Below are positions 46,585 to 58,500 of a stretch of DNA of 64,000 nucleotides, piece by piece. A program made the position numbers and the translations under genes. How positions within the stretch are numbered: the stretch's first letter is position 1; each line of letters starts with the position of its first letter. Origin of the DNA: Caenorhabditis remanei. Lineage: Eukaryota > Nematoda > Chromadorea > Rhabditida > Rhabditidae. The stretch covers positions 14,818,001 through 14,882,000 of the forward strand of contig NC_071332.1 in the NCBI RefSeq assembly GCF_010183535.1, in the 5' to 3' direction. Under the pieces are notes generated by a model. That model had not been told where the DNA came from, did no database searches, and saw only the letters and a program-made list of their open reading frames with translations.

Positions 46585-49092
46585 ATGTCTCTATATCAAG
46601 TTTTGAGCAATAATTTTGAGATGAGTGAACTGTATACATGTCCTGCCAACATGTCGAAAATATTGGAGCCAAGACCGATAATTGGATCCTATTTCTTGGT
46701 AACTGGTACCCTGCTGATCGTAGGTTAAAGTTGTAAAAATTTTAAACCAATATTATAATTTTCCAGGTAATCTATCTACCTTGTTTCATCGTAATCATCC
46801 GCTCGAAATGTCGTACTCCATCTTACAAACTCATGTTACTTCTGGGTATCTTCGATATTATGTCCTTACTCATCGACTCTGTGGCAACTGGAATTCTTGC
46901 AATCATGGGCGCCTCATTCTGTAATTATCCACTTCCTGTATTCACTCTTGGAGCTCTTGCAATGGGCTCTTGGATAGGCTGTTGTGTGGTTTGTATTCTG
47001 TTGGCAGTCGATCGATGCGTGGAGATAAACGCCCATTTTCCACTCACAGGTGAACCGCTGTGGATCCTATATGTGATCGCGCGGTGGCGTATATGCAGCT
47101 AGAAAGAATCAGCGTTGTGTCCTATATGTGTCCATATGGATCCACGCGCGGTCGGCCGAAAACGTGTGCCGCATATGGATCGTATATGGATCGCATATCA
47201 GGATTAATTCTACCAACCGTATTTGGTTGATTATTGTGTATGAAACACTAGAAAGGCCTAATTCATTGTTGTGATTGTTATATAATGCTATAATGTTGTT
47301 TTACTTTTCCGTTTTCAACTTGTTCACTTTCCATTTCTCGGACTTGTACATTTTCTCCATTTTTCTCGAAGTTCTTTCTTTTTATAGCAGATAATGGCAA
47401 TACTTCGTGAAAAATTTAAAACTCCACACGATTTATATAAAAAATGATAAGTTAGTTTGACGGTTGTAAAACGATTTTCGAGCTTTTCTTGAACTTTGAA
47501 AGAAGCTATACCCGTCGATGACATTCGAAGTCCGATATTTTGACTTTACTTCGGTATGGCAAATACTTACCTTCTTACCTTTAATTCCATCTGAAAAATA
47601 TAATTTCTTATCATACCGAAGTAAAGAAAAACACAAGAACCGAACTTCTCAACAAAAAGTATATCCCAAAGTTTCTTGAGAAAACGACAAGTTTTCTATT
47701 GAAAAAAGAAATTTCCGCAAATTTAAATATCTTTATTTTTACTTTTAAAGTTTGCCATTATCTGTTTTCAGCAAAAAGAATGAAGAAATTGGCTGAAAAA
47801 CTTCGAGAAACGAAGAAAATGGGCCCGGACTTATAGAAAAAAAATGTCGCGTCGATTTACGGTAAACAACACGCCCACGTGTAATTCCGGAGTGTCGTTG
47901 CGGCGGCCGGCCGCTAGGCTCAAATATGGACCATATATGGAACGTATATGGATGCTATATGGATGCACGCGCGGCCAGTACAAGGAAAAGACGACCGCAC
48001 ATATACGCCACACGCGCGGTCCACGTTTCATTTAGGCACACATATAGGACGCTATATGCACACTTTCACATATAGGATCCATCGCGGTTCACCTGTGCTT
48101 GCTTTTCTTTTTCATAGACATGTCTTCAAATTGGTCATCTTGTCTATCTGCGCTTTGTGGGTATATGCAGTGTTTTTCACTAATCCGGTACTCTTCACTG
48201 CGCATTATGTCTCATGGTTTTTCGATCCCAATATCGGGAAAGAGGTAAGAAAACGGGAGCAGTTTCATTTTTCAACCTATCCGCTTGGCTATCTTTAAAA
48301 CTCTCAAAAGATTAATATTCAACCAAGCGGAAATTTTTTCTGACAAAACTTCCAGTACTCTGAATGTAAAAATTTGGTTCTATTTTGTTTTTTGTTTCAC
48401 GAACTTTGAAAAAAAAGATCAGAAATCAGAAAACTTTCTTTCTAACATATTGAGGGTGCTCCTCTATCGGCGGGCGCCTCTAATAAAGGGGCTCTTCTAT
48501 GTATCACAGTTCTTACCGCATCTGAATAAAAGTCAATCTCGAATTTTCAGCCCAGTTACTATCACAACATGCTGCACACTACCAACAACCTCATGGTATC
48601 AGCTTCCACACCTCTCTATATTTACCTCTGCTACCATTTGATCTACAAATTCGGTTACTCCACATCCATGTGGCTGTACAGATCGAAACAGCAGGTGAAT
48701 AATTGAGTCATTCTCCAAACAAAATCATTTTTTCCATTCTTCAGATCGTAATCCAAGCAATCATCCTCTGTTTCTTCCACGCCGTCTCAGCTTACATCTA
48801 CGTCTATATGCAATTCTTCCCATCCCCACCTTGGCTCATCCTCATCGGACAACTCACCTGGCAATGGAGTAATGGATGTGTTTGTTTTGCGTATTGGACT
48901 CTAAACCGAACTATTCGAAACTCTGCGATCCTTATGATGTTCTCTAAAGAAACTCGTCAGAAATATGGTCTCCATATGGGAATAGATGAACAAATTGCAG
49001 CAGAGCGTCAAGAAGGGACGGAAAGTGTTCCAAATGTTTCTCCTGGCGCTGCCAACTCTGCGAAAGTGGCACCGTTCATGGCTGAATGGTGA
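46585..49092 (+). pseudogene. srt-family chemoreceptor gene Q, exon 2 split by a TIR element
   Basis: A tandem duplicate of gene P. Exons are 46585-46719, 46767-47044 plus 48100-48244 (one exon in two parts), 48551-48694 and 48745-49092. After removal of the insertion and one copy of its CT duplication, exon 2 is exactly 423 bases, as in all cluster members, and the frame would be open for 349 residues. In the present allele translation from exon 2 enters the element and stops at 47100, after TM3. Residues around the break match gene P: NAHFPL before and AFLFHRHVF after. The C-terminal exons are undamaged and share the NSAKVAPFMAEW tail. The insertion is probably young. Confidence 0.86.
47045..48097. 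mobile_element. 1,053-bp terminal-inverted-repeat element in srt gene Q
   Basis: The left end CACAGGTGAACCGC is matched exactly inverted by GCGGTTCACCTGTG at the right end, continuing as an imperfect ggatcctatatgtg repeat. A 2-bp CT duplication flanks it. Subterminal regions are full of tatatgga variants. The interior folds further: 47330-47400 and 47755-47840 are inverted copies, and ttcggtat/ataccgaa blocks mirror around 47575. No transposase frame is present. I cannot assign it to a named superfamily from the termini. Confidence 0.83.
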
Positions 49093-49912
49093 TCATTTGA
49101 TTTTAAAATTTGTCATTTGTCATTCGGAAAATAAATGTCTTTATTTCAATCCGTACTTCATTTAAGGTTGTCGCGTCTCCGTCGCTTTCTAGAAACAATT
49201 GTTTTCTTCTGATAATAGAAAAAACTTCTCACCCTGAAAGTCACACTAAATCACATGAGGGATTTGCTAAAGGACACCTTAAGGTTTTACTCATCAACAG
49301 AAATCCGCTCGACAATGAGTTTTTATAAAAATTGAGGTAAACTTTCTCATTTGAATTGGTTGATCTCGTACAGGAAGTTTTTTAGCCGTTCCTTGACTTG
49401 AATTGTTGAAACCACGTAATCCGAAACTTTCAGAACATTTGAAATAAAATGATCTGCTAAGCGGATTAGCTGATATCAGTCTCATGAGTAACATTTCTTC
49501 AAACATTTTTGATTAATTTGACACATTCAAGTGAGGTAAGAGTTTAAAGGAAAACCACTTGATTCCATTGAACTCTTTTTCTTCTGAATATTACGATTTA
49601 CGCACTTTGTCGATAAAATCCGACTTCAAAACGTGATCAGAAGAGTATTGAAACTTCAAAAAGCGTCTGGAACACTGCTGTTTTCAGTTCCAAAGATAGA
49701 AGAGTATGCCGTAAAACATGACATTTCCAATCGTATCTTTCTGATTGTCTTCCTCTTTTCCTTGTTGAGTCTTCCAATAATTTCTCTCCGCCTTTATCTA
49801 TTGTCACTCTACTTCATCACTTCAATTTCCTCCATTTGCCAGCTTCGATTAATCAAGAGTCTATTCATTTCTGGTCGGTCACTGAGTCAAACTTTCTCTC
49901 AGGAGTAGAATC
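49093..49912. other. Intergenic between srt genes Q and R
   Basis: An AATAAA near 49129 suits the 3' end of gene Q. The rest is unannotated AT-rich DNA, with no supported gene. Confidence 0.5.
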
Positions 49913-51297
49913 ATGTCGGACTTGCAAATGTCCATGGCGTACATGGTTACTCATTCCTTCACGTTGTATCCTGAAATGTATGATTGTCCTGTGAATATGA
50001 CAAAGGTCAAAACGGAACGGCCGGTGTTGGGCACCTACTTTTTGGTATCCGGATTATTTTTGATTGTGAGTTTTATCAAAAGGACATTAGCCTCTGAAGT
50101 TATTAGGCTAAACCAGAAAGGTGACCTTCTAGATATGCAAAATTAAACAATAAGTAGCAACTTTTTTTAAAGACGTAACTAAAAATTCTTACATAACCTC
50201 AAGGGATATAAGATTAAAATTATCGGTGTTCTATAGTTGTAGCCGTTCTGATCACAACTATCTAATGAACACAAATTTCCACTAATCCTTTCAAGCACCT
50301 TCTCAATTCCAGCTTCTCTACACACCGTGCTTCATTGTAATGGTTCGCTCGAAATGTCGAGTCCCCGCATTCCGTGTCATGCTCATTTTGGCTGTCTTCG
50401 ACCTTTTATCTTTATCCGTCAACTCTGTTATCACCGGAGTTCTAGACATACTCGGCACCTCTTTTTGCCACTTCCCAATCTTCATATTTTGTGCTGGCGC
50501 AATCGGAAAAGGCTCCTGGATGGGTGGGTGTGTTGCGTGTATTCTGTTGGCAGTGGATCGTTGTGTCGAAGTGAATTCAAAGTTTCTATTGGGTTTTTTA
50601 TTTCGAAAGAAGGTGTTCCGATTCGTGTTAATCCTAATGATTTTGTACTGGGCGTACTCGTGCGGATTCACAAAACCTCTGTTGTTTACTGCCGAATATA
50701 GCTCTTGGTTCTTTGACCCAAAAATTGGAAAAGAGGTAAGCAATTGATGTCAGACATCCTAAATTCTTTGCTATTCAGGCGTATCTCTATCATAGTATTG
50801 ATCACACTATAAACAATTTGGTTGTCTCTCTTGCTACAACTTCGTTATACATTTATTTGTGCTATCATCTGATCTACAAAATCAAATATTCCACTTCTAT
50901 GTGGTTATACAAATCGAAGCGGCAGGTATGCCATTAATTCATCTTCCATCCGGTCCATCAAACATATTTCCAGATAATCATGCAAGCAGTGATCCTTTGC
51001 ACATTTCACGCCGTCGCCGCTTACATCTACGTGTACATGCAGTTCTTCCACTCCCCGCCATGGCTCATCATCATCGGACAACTCGCGTGGCAATGGAGTA
51101 ATGGATGCTTCTGTGTCGCATATCTGACATTAAATCAAGCGATTCGTAATGCAGTTGTCAGGATGTTAGTGCCGAAGAAGTTGCGAGAACGATTTGATCT
51201 ACATATAGGAATCGATGAGCACTTGATGAATCAAGAGCAACAGACGACAGCGATAAATACTGTTTCAGTTTGTGTTAAAATGGATAGTTTTGTTTAG
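49913..51297 (+). CDS. srt-family 7TM chemoreceptor, gene R
   Basis: A candidate chemosensory GPCR. Exons are 49913-50065, 50313-50735, 50779-50925 and 50974-51297, giving 348 residues. Motifs are SFTLYPEMYDCPVN, LLYTPCFIVMVRSKCRVPAF at TM1, ILLAVDRCVEVNSKF, WFFDPKIGKEV, the exon 3 end YSTSMWLYKSKRQ (Lys replaces Gly before Tyr-Ser), and LNQAIRNAVVRMLVPKKL (Gln-Ala in place of Arg-Thr). The 247-base intron 1 is longer than usual but holds nothing recognised. It is the last receptor of the plus-strand srt array. No damage is seen. Confidence 0.9.
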
Positions 51298-51853
51298 AGA
51301 TTTACATAAATGATGTCAGACAATGTTTTCTGCTCACATAATTTGTCACTTGATTTGTCACCTTGTCAAAGGAAAAGTCACAATTTCCGGAGACGTCATA
51401 ATATTTCCGAATTGAACTTCCGTTTTTGTCAGTGTGGTCTATTCCTGGGATGCAAATGTTTCCGTGTTTATTTTCAGCCGGTAAAATAGATATTTAGCTG
51501 AAATGACTCTGCAATTGATTCGAACTCCCAACATGGTCTAACATTCAACTTCATTTTTCGACCGTCTTGGCGCAATTAAGAAAACTGTGGGGAAGATGGG
51601 ATTGGGAGGGGTGAAATGGGGAGGCGATTTTGATGAGAAAAAGAGAGAAAAAAGAGCAAATAGTGACAGGAAGCATTGGGGAAAAAGGAAAAGAAGAAGA
51701 AGATCCGAATAATGGGGATTCAGAGAATTCTGTGATGGTCTCTTGTTTTCAGAGAAGAATTAATTATTTCGCAATGATGATTATTATATAATTGATGATT
51801 TCAGGAGTCTGTGTGTGTGTCTGTGTTGCACCAATTTGTCCAGCCATCTCCAT
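51298..51853. other. Intergenic between srt gene R and nlp-13
   Basis: Convergent 3' region of both flanking genes. Purine-rich from about 51590 to 51720. No gene supported. Confidence 0.5.
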
Positions 51854-52666
51854 TTATTTCCGTCCGAAAGACATGATTTGTCGCTCGTAGTCCTCGGCAC
51901 GCTTTCCGAATGCCATAATCGGGCGGTCGTAGTCTGTGGCGGCACGCTTTCCGAATGACATGATGTCGCGGTCGTACTGTAGAATATGAGGGTTACGGAA
52001 ACGTTGTAGAAAATAATAAGAAAAAGGGGGTAGTACCATGGAGGATCGCTTTCCGAAGCTCATGATGTCACGGGAGAAGTCGGATGGGGCGGAACGCTTG
52101 CCGAAGGACATGATGTCGCGGTCGAACTGAAAACATAGATCATAGATCAGACAGTGAAAAGAGTCTAGTGTATCAAAGGAGTAACTTGAGAAGTTTGGAG
52201 ATGTCTCAAGAGTTTCAATGTGATTTATGTTCCTATGGATGTCTTTGTGTTCTGATGTTACTAACAGTGAAAATAGCATATAGTCTAGAGAATCAGAAAT
52301 CCCAACTCACGTTTGGCTGTCTCTTTCCGAATGCCATAATTCTTCGATCGTACATGTCGGCAGTGTCGCCAGCGGATCTCTTTCCGAACGACATGATGTC
52401 TCTGGAGAAGTCATTGCGTTTGGCACTCGGATTCTCGTCACGACTACCTAAATTGACATCATGTTGGGAGGGGATGGATTTTGTTACAATTAGTCGATGG
52501 AATCGACTCAAATTTCTTTGAAGATGTTTGGTTTTTGAATTGAGAAATTGAGGAACCGAGATGAGCAGATTAAACTACAACGGGGAGGGGGATCCCATGA
52601 CAAACCTTGACTGTAGGCCATCGTAATGGCGGCCAAAATGCAGAAGATCTGAACAGATCGATGCAT
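51854..52666 (-). CDS. nlp-13: Neuropeptide precursor, nlp-13-like (IMxFG peptides)
   Basis: Minus-strand exons are 52666-52606, 52447-52311, 52126-52037 and 51976-51854, giving 136 residues. Residues 1-20 (MHRSVQIFCILAAITMAYSQ) form a signal peptide. Seven peptides follow, each ending IMSFG or IMAFG and a dibasic site, so each would be amidated at Phe: NDFSRDIMSF, SAGDTADMYDRRIMAF, QPNFDRDIMSF, SAPSDFSRDIMSF, SSMYDRDIMSF, AATDYDRPIMAF and AEDYERQIMSF. The last is followed by Gly-Arg-Lys and the stop. These agree closely with C. elegans NLP-13, from recall of that peptide set. Two peptides (QPN-FDRDIMSF, SSM-YDRDIMSF) are split by introns. A TTTACAG acceptor 11 bases upstream of the ATG suggests a 5' UTR exon or splice leader. 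Confidence 0.93.
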
Positions 52667-55010
52667 GTTGTAACCCTGTAAATTTAGAAAGAAACTGGGA
52701 AGTTTGAAAAGAATACAAAGAAAAGAGTGAACGAGAAAATACCAAAAACCCAAGAAGCTAAATGTCGGCTCTCCTAAAGATGCTCTCAAGAAACGACACG
52801 CCCTTCCCCGCCCTTCCCGTCCCTCATATTTCTCCATCACTTGACGTCATAAAAAAGCAAAAAGAAGTAGATGAGAACCTATCAATCTTGGGCGTCTCAC
52901 ATAGTAAACCTACAGTAAGATTCTGATGGCACCAGGAGGGAAAAAAATAAATTGGATGGGTTTTTTAAAGGCAAGAAGAATAAGAAATGAGGAGCCGTAC
53001 GAAAAATGGAAAATGCGCGGGTTTTCGGTAGCTTTTTTCCTTTTTAATGAGGTTTCTTCTTTTTGACACTTTTTAAAAGAAAACAAAATCTGGGCGGAGA
53101 GAGTCGAAGGTTCTGGTGATATCTTGCTAATGAGAAGACACGTCATGAAATGAAGAGTATTACTGTAGGTGGAATGACAAACATCTTCTTGTTTTGGTTT
53201 CACTCTAATTAGGATAAGAACCGTATAGTGAAGAAAAAAGTGACGGAGCATGACGAGTGAGGTATGTATGTCTGATAAGAAATGTAACGGGGAAATAGAA
53301 AAACGAAAAAAAAGAAAACTTTTGATCAACGAAATTTCAAAGAACTCGGATCACTGACCATTCTAAAAACAAAAACATGTAGAACTGAATCAGATACAGG
53401 GGTAACGCTACGTCAGAATTCGTCCTATGTATTTTTAGACAAGGATCGGGGGCCTGGAGCCAAGTATGTCAAAAAATCGTTCTTTGAAATAGTGACTCTC
53501 TAAAATTTCTAAAATTTTTGCATAAAAGATTTTCAGACTACATATGCTATCACTTGTAACATCAAAAATATTGAAAAGCTGCTTAATTTCAGAGAAGTCT
53601 AGCCGCCCTTTTAAGTCTTGTTTTTTTCTGCTATAAAATCTTAAAACTACAAAACTGACTCACTACAAAAAGATAAATAACTTTTGGAACAAATCAGAAG
53701 TATTTGAAATAGAATCGGAGATCTCTGGGAGACCTCGTGGAGTTTCGAAAGTCTGTTACACTGAACTTTCTTCCCATGAACCAAAGAAAAACTTCTAAAT
53801 GACTACAACTCCATTCCTTTTCCTCCCAGAAGAAAAAAGTATCAAGTTTCGGATAAGAGGACAAAAGACCAAGACGTAAGAGAGGCTATGGAGTTACAAG
53901 ATTTGTTAGAGATGGCAAAAAAGGAAAATAGTTTGTATCACTGTTTCATAAGAATACGTGTACCGGATGAAATTGGAAATTGGAAGGAGGAAAAGGAGGG
54001 GGGGGATAATCTTGGATGAGAGAAGTTTAAGAATCGAAGAATATTTTTATAAGGATACCGGGAAGATGGAACGAATTATATACATACACTGGAGTGGTTG
54101 GCGTCACAGGAAACATTGGGAGAAAGTTGAAAAATCATGTGGTGATGGAGGGCGGTGAACGTATAATTTTTAATAGGGAATTGGATGAGACGTGGTTTTT
54201 TAAAAACTTTGGATTTCTAATCACACGTTAGTTTAAGTTTTTACTGAAATTGGTATCATTTTTGGTTTCGTTTTTCACTCTTCACTCAATACTTTTGTAA
54301 AAACCATACTTGTCAAGGCCCGGCTTCAAAGAAAAAGCCAATTTTTTCAAAACTTTTTTTGACATTTAACTTTTTTTTAATCGAAAATGGGAAGATTTTT
54401 CATGATTTTTCAGAATTTCTTCTAATTCTGAATGTTAGTCGAAAATTTGACTTTTTCGTGAAAAAATTCTAAAGTTTTCAAAAAGTTCGAACAAATTTTA
54501 ATTTTGACTTTTGGCGCCAATCACAAGTACGGTAAAAACCATTGCTGTAATATAAACTACTCTTTCAAAGAATTTTCTTGCAATTACAAGAAAATAACTT
54601 GACACAACTCCTAGGACCCCGACTTCACTTTCAGATGGGATCACTTATCTAGAATTTTTTTTAGGGAACTGATTTTTATTTTTTCATAGTTTGTATCCAA
54701 GAATGTTTCAAACTTTGACCTTCCGTTCAGACGTAAGATACACCCCCACAACGTGAGCCTACCTTACTTTTTCGAAAAGTTTCGTCATAAAAACATATCT
54801 AACTAGACGGAAGTTTCTTTCAGATTTTGAGTCATTGTTTCAGATCAATGATTTTCAAAACATTGTCTCATTTGGTACAGGTGGGTGCTCATGGGTGCGA
54901 ACAAATTGTTAAAGACTAGAATTTTATATTCAGAAATAAGGCTTCAGGGAACTAAAGATTAAGACAAATATCTATTTAGGAAAAGGATTCGTTTAAAAAA
55001 AGCAGGGCGA

Positions 55011-55511
55011 TGTGTTAGCAGGTGGCACGGACGAGGGGGGAGGACGCCCTTAAAGTGAATCCGCTTTAAAACTAACAGCAACGCCTTCTGCACAATTTAC
55101 GATGGGATGAAGGAATACGGGAGACAAAGTAGGCGTGAAAAGGAAAACACACGTATTTTATGGTGACTTCACACTATACGGAGTCAAGTGCTCTAACTCC
55201 TTAGAGTTGCCCGCGTACGAATACGGGGTGTAGGTTCCGGATAAAATAAGACGACAAATACACAGTTTCTTACAATAAATTTACTTTATTGCAAGGAATT
55301 AGAATAAGAGAGCGATAAACTTACAAAACAAAGGTTAAAACACCAAACGCTAAAATTAGAACTAACTCTGAAAGCCAACCGACTTCAGAAAACTACTTTT
55401 GCCACGTGGAGTACACGTGTCCACGTGAACTGACGCGCTGAGGTTACGGTAGGCGCGTGAGCTTTTGGCGGAGTGTCGTTGCGTATTTATTGTGAGGACT
55501 CGGAGACTACA
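55011..55511 (-). mobile_element. Possible solo LTR
   Basis: Read on the minus strand it starts TGTAGTCTCCGAG and ends CTAACACA. It contains aataaatacg early and an AATAAAG signal in the middle, and is about 500 bases, like the LTR at 39680-40173 but unrelated in sequence. No 5-bp target duplication is visible, so the assignment is tentative. Confidence 0.35.
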
Positions 55512-58500
55512 GGGTTATGAGGGTACCTTGCCACCGGCAACTTTAGTTTGAAAAGAAGATGACCAGGCGAAAGAGAGATGTCATCCCGACGACTTCTTGA
55601 ACGAAATTTATGGATAGAAGAAGAGGAGGAAATTGGAAGTGCAAGCAACCAGCAACACACACACGGATACAAATTGCGTGGGGTAGTAGGAGTGGAAAGA
55701 ATAAGATGAGACATTAAAATTAATGGTTTGCAATGGCTCCTGAATCTTTCTCAAGTACACTACAAAGACGTCATTCTGGAAATTTGGAAACTTCGCTGAG
55801 CCAAAAAAATAAATGAATAGTGCCCGAGGGTTGTTTCGTCCTAGAAGAGGTGGTAGGGGCTTAGTTACTCAAATACCAAGCTGGAGTCTTTGGGATTTTA
55901 ATCCTTTTCTCGAAAGTAGGTCATTCTTTTTGTCGTGGGGCAAAATGGGAAAGTACAGTGGCCTGGAAATACGTGAATCGGATTTTAGGTCACCTAGATA
56001 GTGACTTTTTTAAAAGATCGATTCCAAAAGTACAACTTTTCGAAATTAATTATAACTATGCAGCGATGTTTCTGCTTTTGACAAGTCACATTCTTCCTGC
56101 AGGCAGAAAAATATTACGTCATCAGAATTTTCTGGTTGTGATCTGTTTCAATCTGACCTTTTTCCAATTATTCAGCTCAAATCTGTCTCTTTCCTTGATT
56201 TCTTATGAATGAACTACTGTAAAAAGAGCTACGTGAACCTAAGAACATTTCTTTTTCGACATCTTTCGAATCATAGCACTTTCCGGATGAAGGGGCTCTC
56301 ATCCACTTGAGAAGGAGAAAAAAATCCAATCAAAACTTTCAAACATGCAAAAAAATCATGTGACTTCCTTAAAGGTAATCTGTGAGATTCTAAGATAAAG
56401 GAACCTGAATTCAATGGGATGAAGAAAAGAGAAGAAAAGACAATGCAAGAAAGTTGGGATAGAGGACATTTGATCGAATTGTGCAAGGGAAATCGAGTTC
56501 GCGGAAGTATTTTTTCACGCCTAGCAAGCAGAGGGATGGAGGAATTTGATAGTTTTCGTTCAATTATCTGGGAAGATTTGGAGGATTTGGAGGCCAACGG
56601 TTATAAACTAGATCAAACGACTAAAAACTCAATTTATTTTCTTTGACCTCATTCGACCGAATTTCAGTTGTGGAAGATGACATCTGACCTAGAAAATCTA
56701 GTCCACGAAGCTTTTTTTTGATCTACGACACTTTTAAAAGTTTCCTAGAAAGTTCAGACTTTCCAAAGAATATGGAAATTTGAAATGAAAAAGATAAAAA
56801 GAAGGAGACGTCCCGTTTTTTATGGACATCAAGAAGTAATTCACTTTTTCCTCCTTCCTTAACCTCATCAAAACTTTTTTTCAAAGTCTGCGAGCCCAAT
56901 GAACAACAAAAAGAATACAAAACACAGAGAAAATACCTATTTTGGAAGAGAAAAGTCAAGGAGAACAATTAGAAAAAACCCCGTCTTTTGTGGAAGAGAA
57001 CGATTAAAAATAGAGAAATGGATATTTTTTCGTAAACCTTCATCGTTTCCCATTCTTTCTCTACCTGACTTATTGTTTGTAGTCTCAGTTTTCGATATAA
57101 TCGGTGTGTTTGGTCTACGTGGTTTTTGATGGTTTTGATTGCCTTTGGTGCATCCGTGTTGACCGAAAACACAATTGGTTAATTAATTTGAACCAGGAAA
57201 TGGGTTTGGTTCCGGAGTTTGCTCGTCTGGTTCTATTTGAACTTGAGTTGTTAGGAATGGAACGGGGCTCGGAATTTTCAAGAACCAAGTCCTAATTTTG
57301 GGATAAATTGTGCACTGGGAAAGGGCAAAATGTGGGCAAGATTTTCTGACGAACAGAACTTCAGATAACGAGAAATTAAAGTTCAGAGACTTATGACCAT
57401 AAATGAGTTAGGGACACAGTTTAGAAGGTTTCACTAGAAAAACAAAACCAGAGTCACAATTTCTATAAATTTCGATCTTTTTCAGATACTTTATATGTAC
57501 ATGACTATTCAAAAACAATATGAACCTTTTGAACTCCGCCACCTATCCGTCTCAAAACTACCAAGTCTAGTGAAACATGATCCAAACCAAACCAATGAAA
57601 CAATCTTCTGAAACTCCAGAAGACGTCACCTCCCTCCCTATAGGAAGTAATTGAGTGAAAGAAGGAGATCCTACGGAGTCTACACTCCCCGTAAACTTGT
57701 GAGAAACGTTTTTTCTTCTTCTTGAATAGAGACAAAAGTCATTGAGGGTGGCGGTCATTCTGAGAGCTTATGAAATATTCATGACCGTCCACACGAAAGA
57801 GCAAAAAATGAGAATCAAACCGACGACTAAAAAGTGTTGTTCTACGATTGTATTGAGTGACCGACTCTCGACCTTCTTTACTCAATTAGTGTTCTTTTTG
57901 TTGTACAACCTTGTTTTGTTTCGGTGGTCATTTTGGAAAATGAGTGACGAGTGGGGAAGGGGTCAAGAATAGACCTGGTAGAAAAGAAAGGATAATAAGA
58001 TTAGAAACTAGATGATTGCAATTGTTAGGAGGCTTCTGGGTATTTCAGTTTGGACTTTGACGTTCAAAATGTATTAGACGGGAGATAACAAATCGAGTTA
58101 GAGCAGAATGTCAAACAGTTTCCGGTCCAAGCTACGCTAGGGAAAAGATGACCCGTCAAGCCCCAACTCGGTATGAGAACGAAGCCTATATTTCAGTATT
58201 TGCAGTAAGCTTTCTTATAGACAATTTTATCAGGATTCCATTTCAGGAACTAAAATCAAGGAGGAGGTTCTTCAAATAATTCAGGAATAGTATGAAGCCA
58301 ATCCTTTATACCAAAAATCTACTACTCTCTTACAATTAAGATCTTTGTGCTGATCAGAACATGGTTGGAGACGATTTCGAAGAATTTATTTTTTAAGTTT
58401 TCAAAGGAATAAATAAAAATCTCGCACAATTCAATGACTATTCTTATTTTCGGATCTACGCATTTTCTCCCACTCAAATCTTGGAACACTTCAGCCTCAA

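Noticed and set aside
52508..52840. 110-codon minus frame upstream of and overlapping nlp-13
   Set aside because: It runs through the nlp-13 leader intron and exon 1 into intron 1; the signal peptide starts cleanly at 52666.
56419..56646. 75-codon hydrophilic frame
   Set aside because: No motif, neighbouring exon or homologue recognised.
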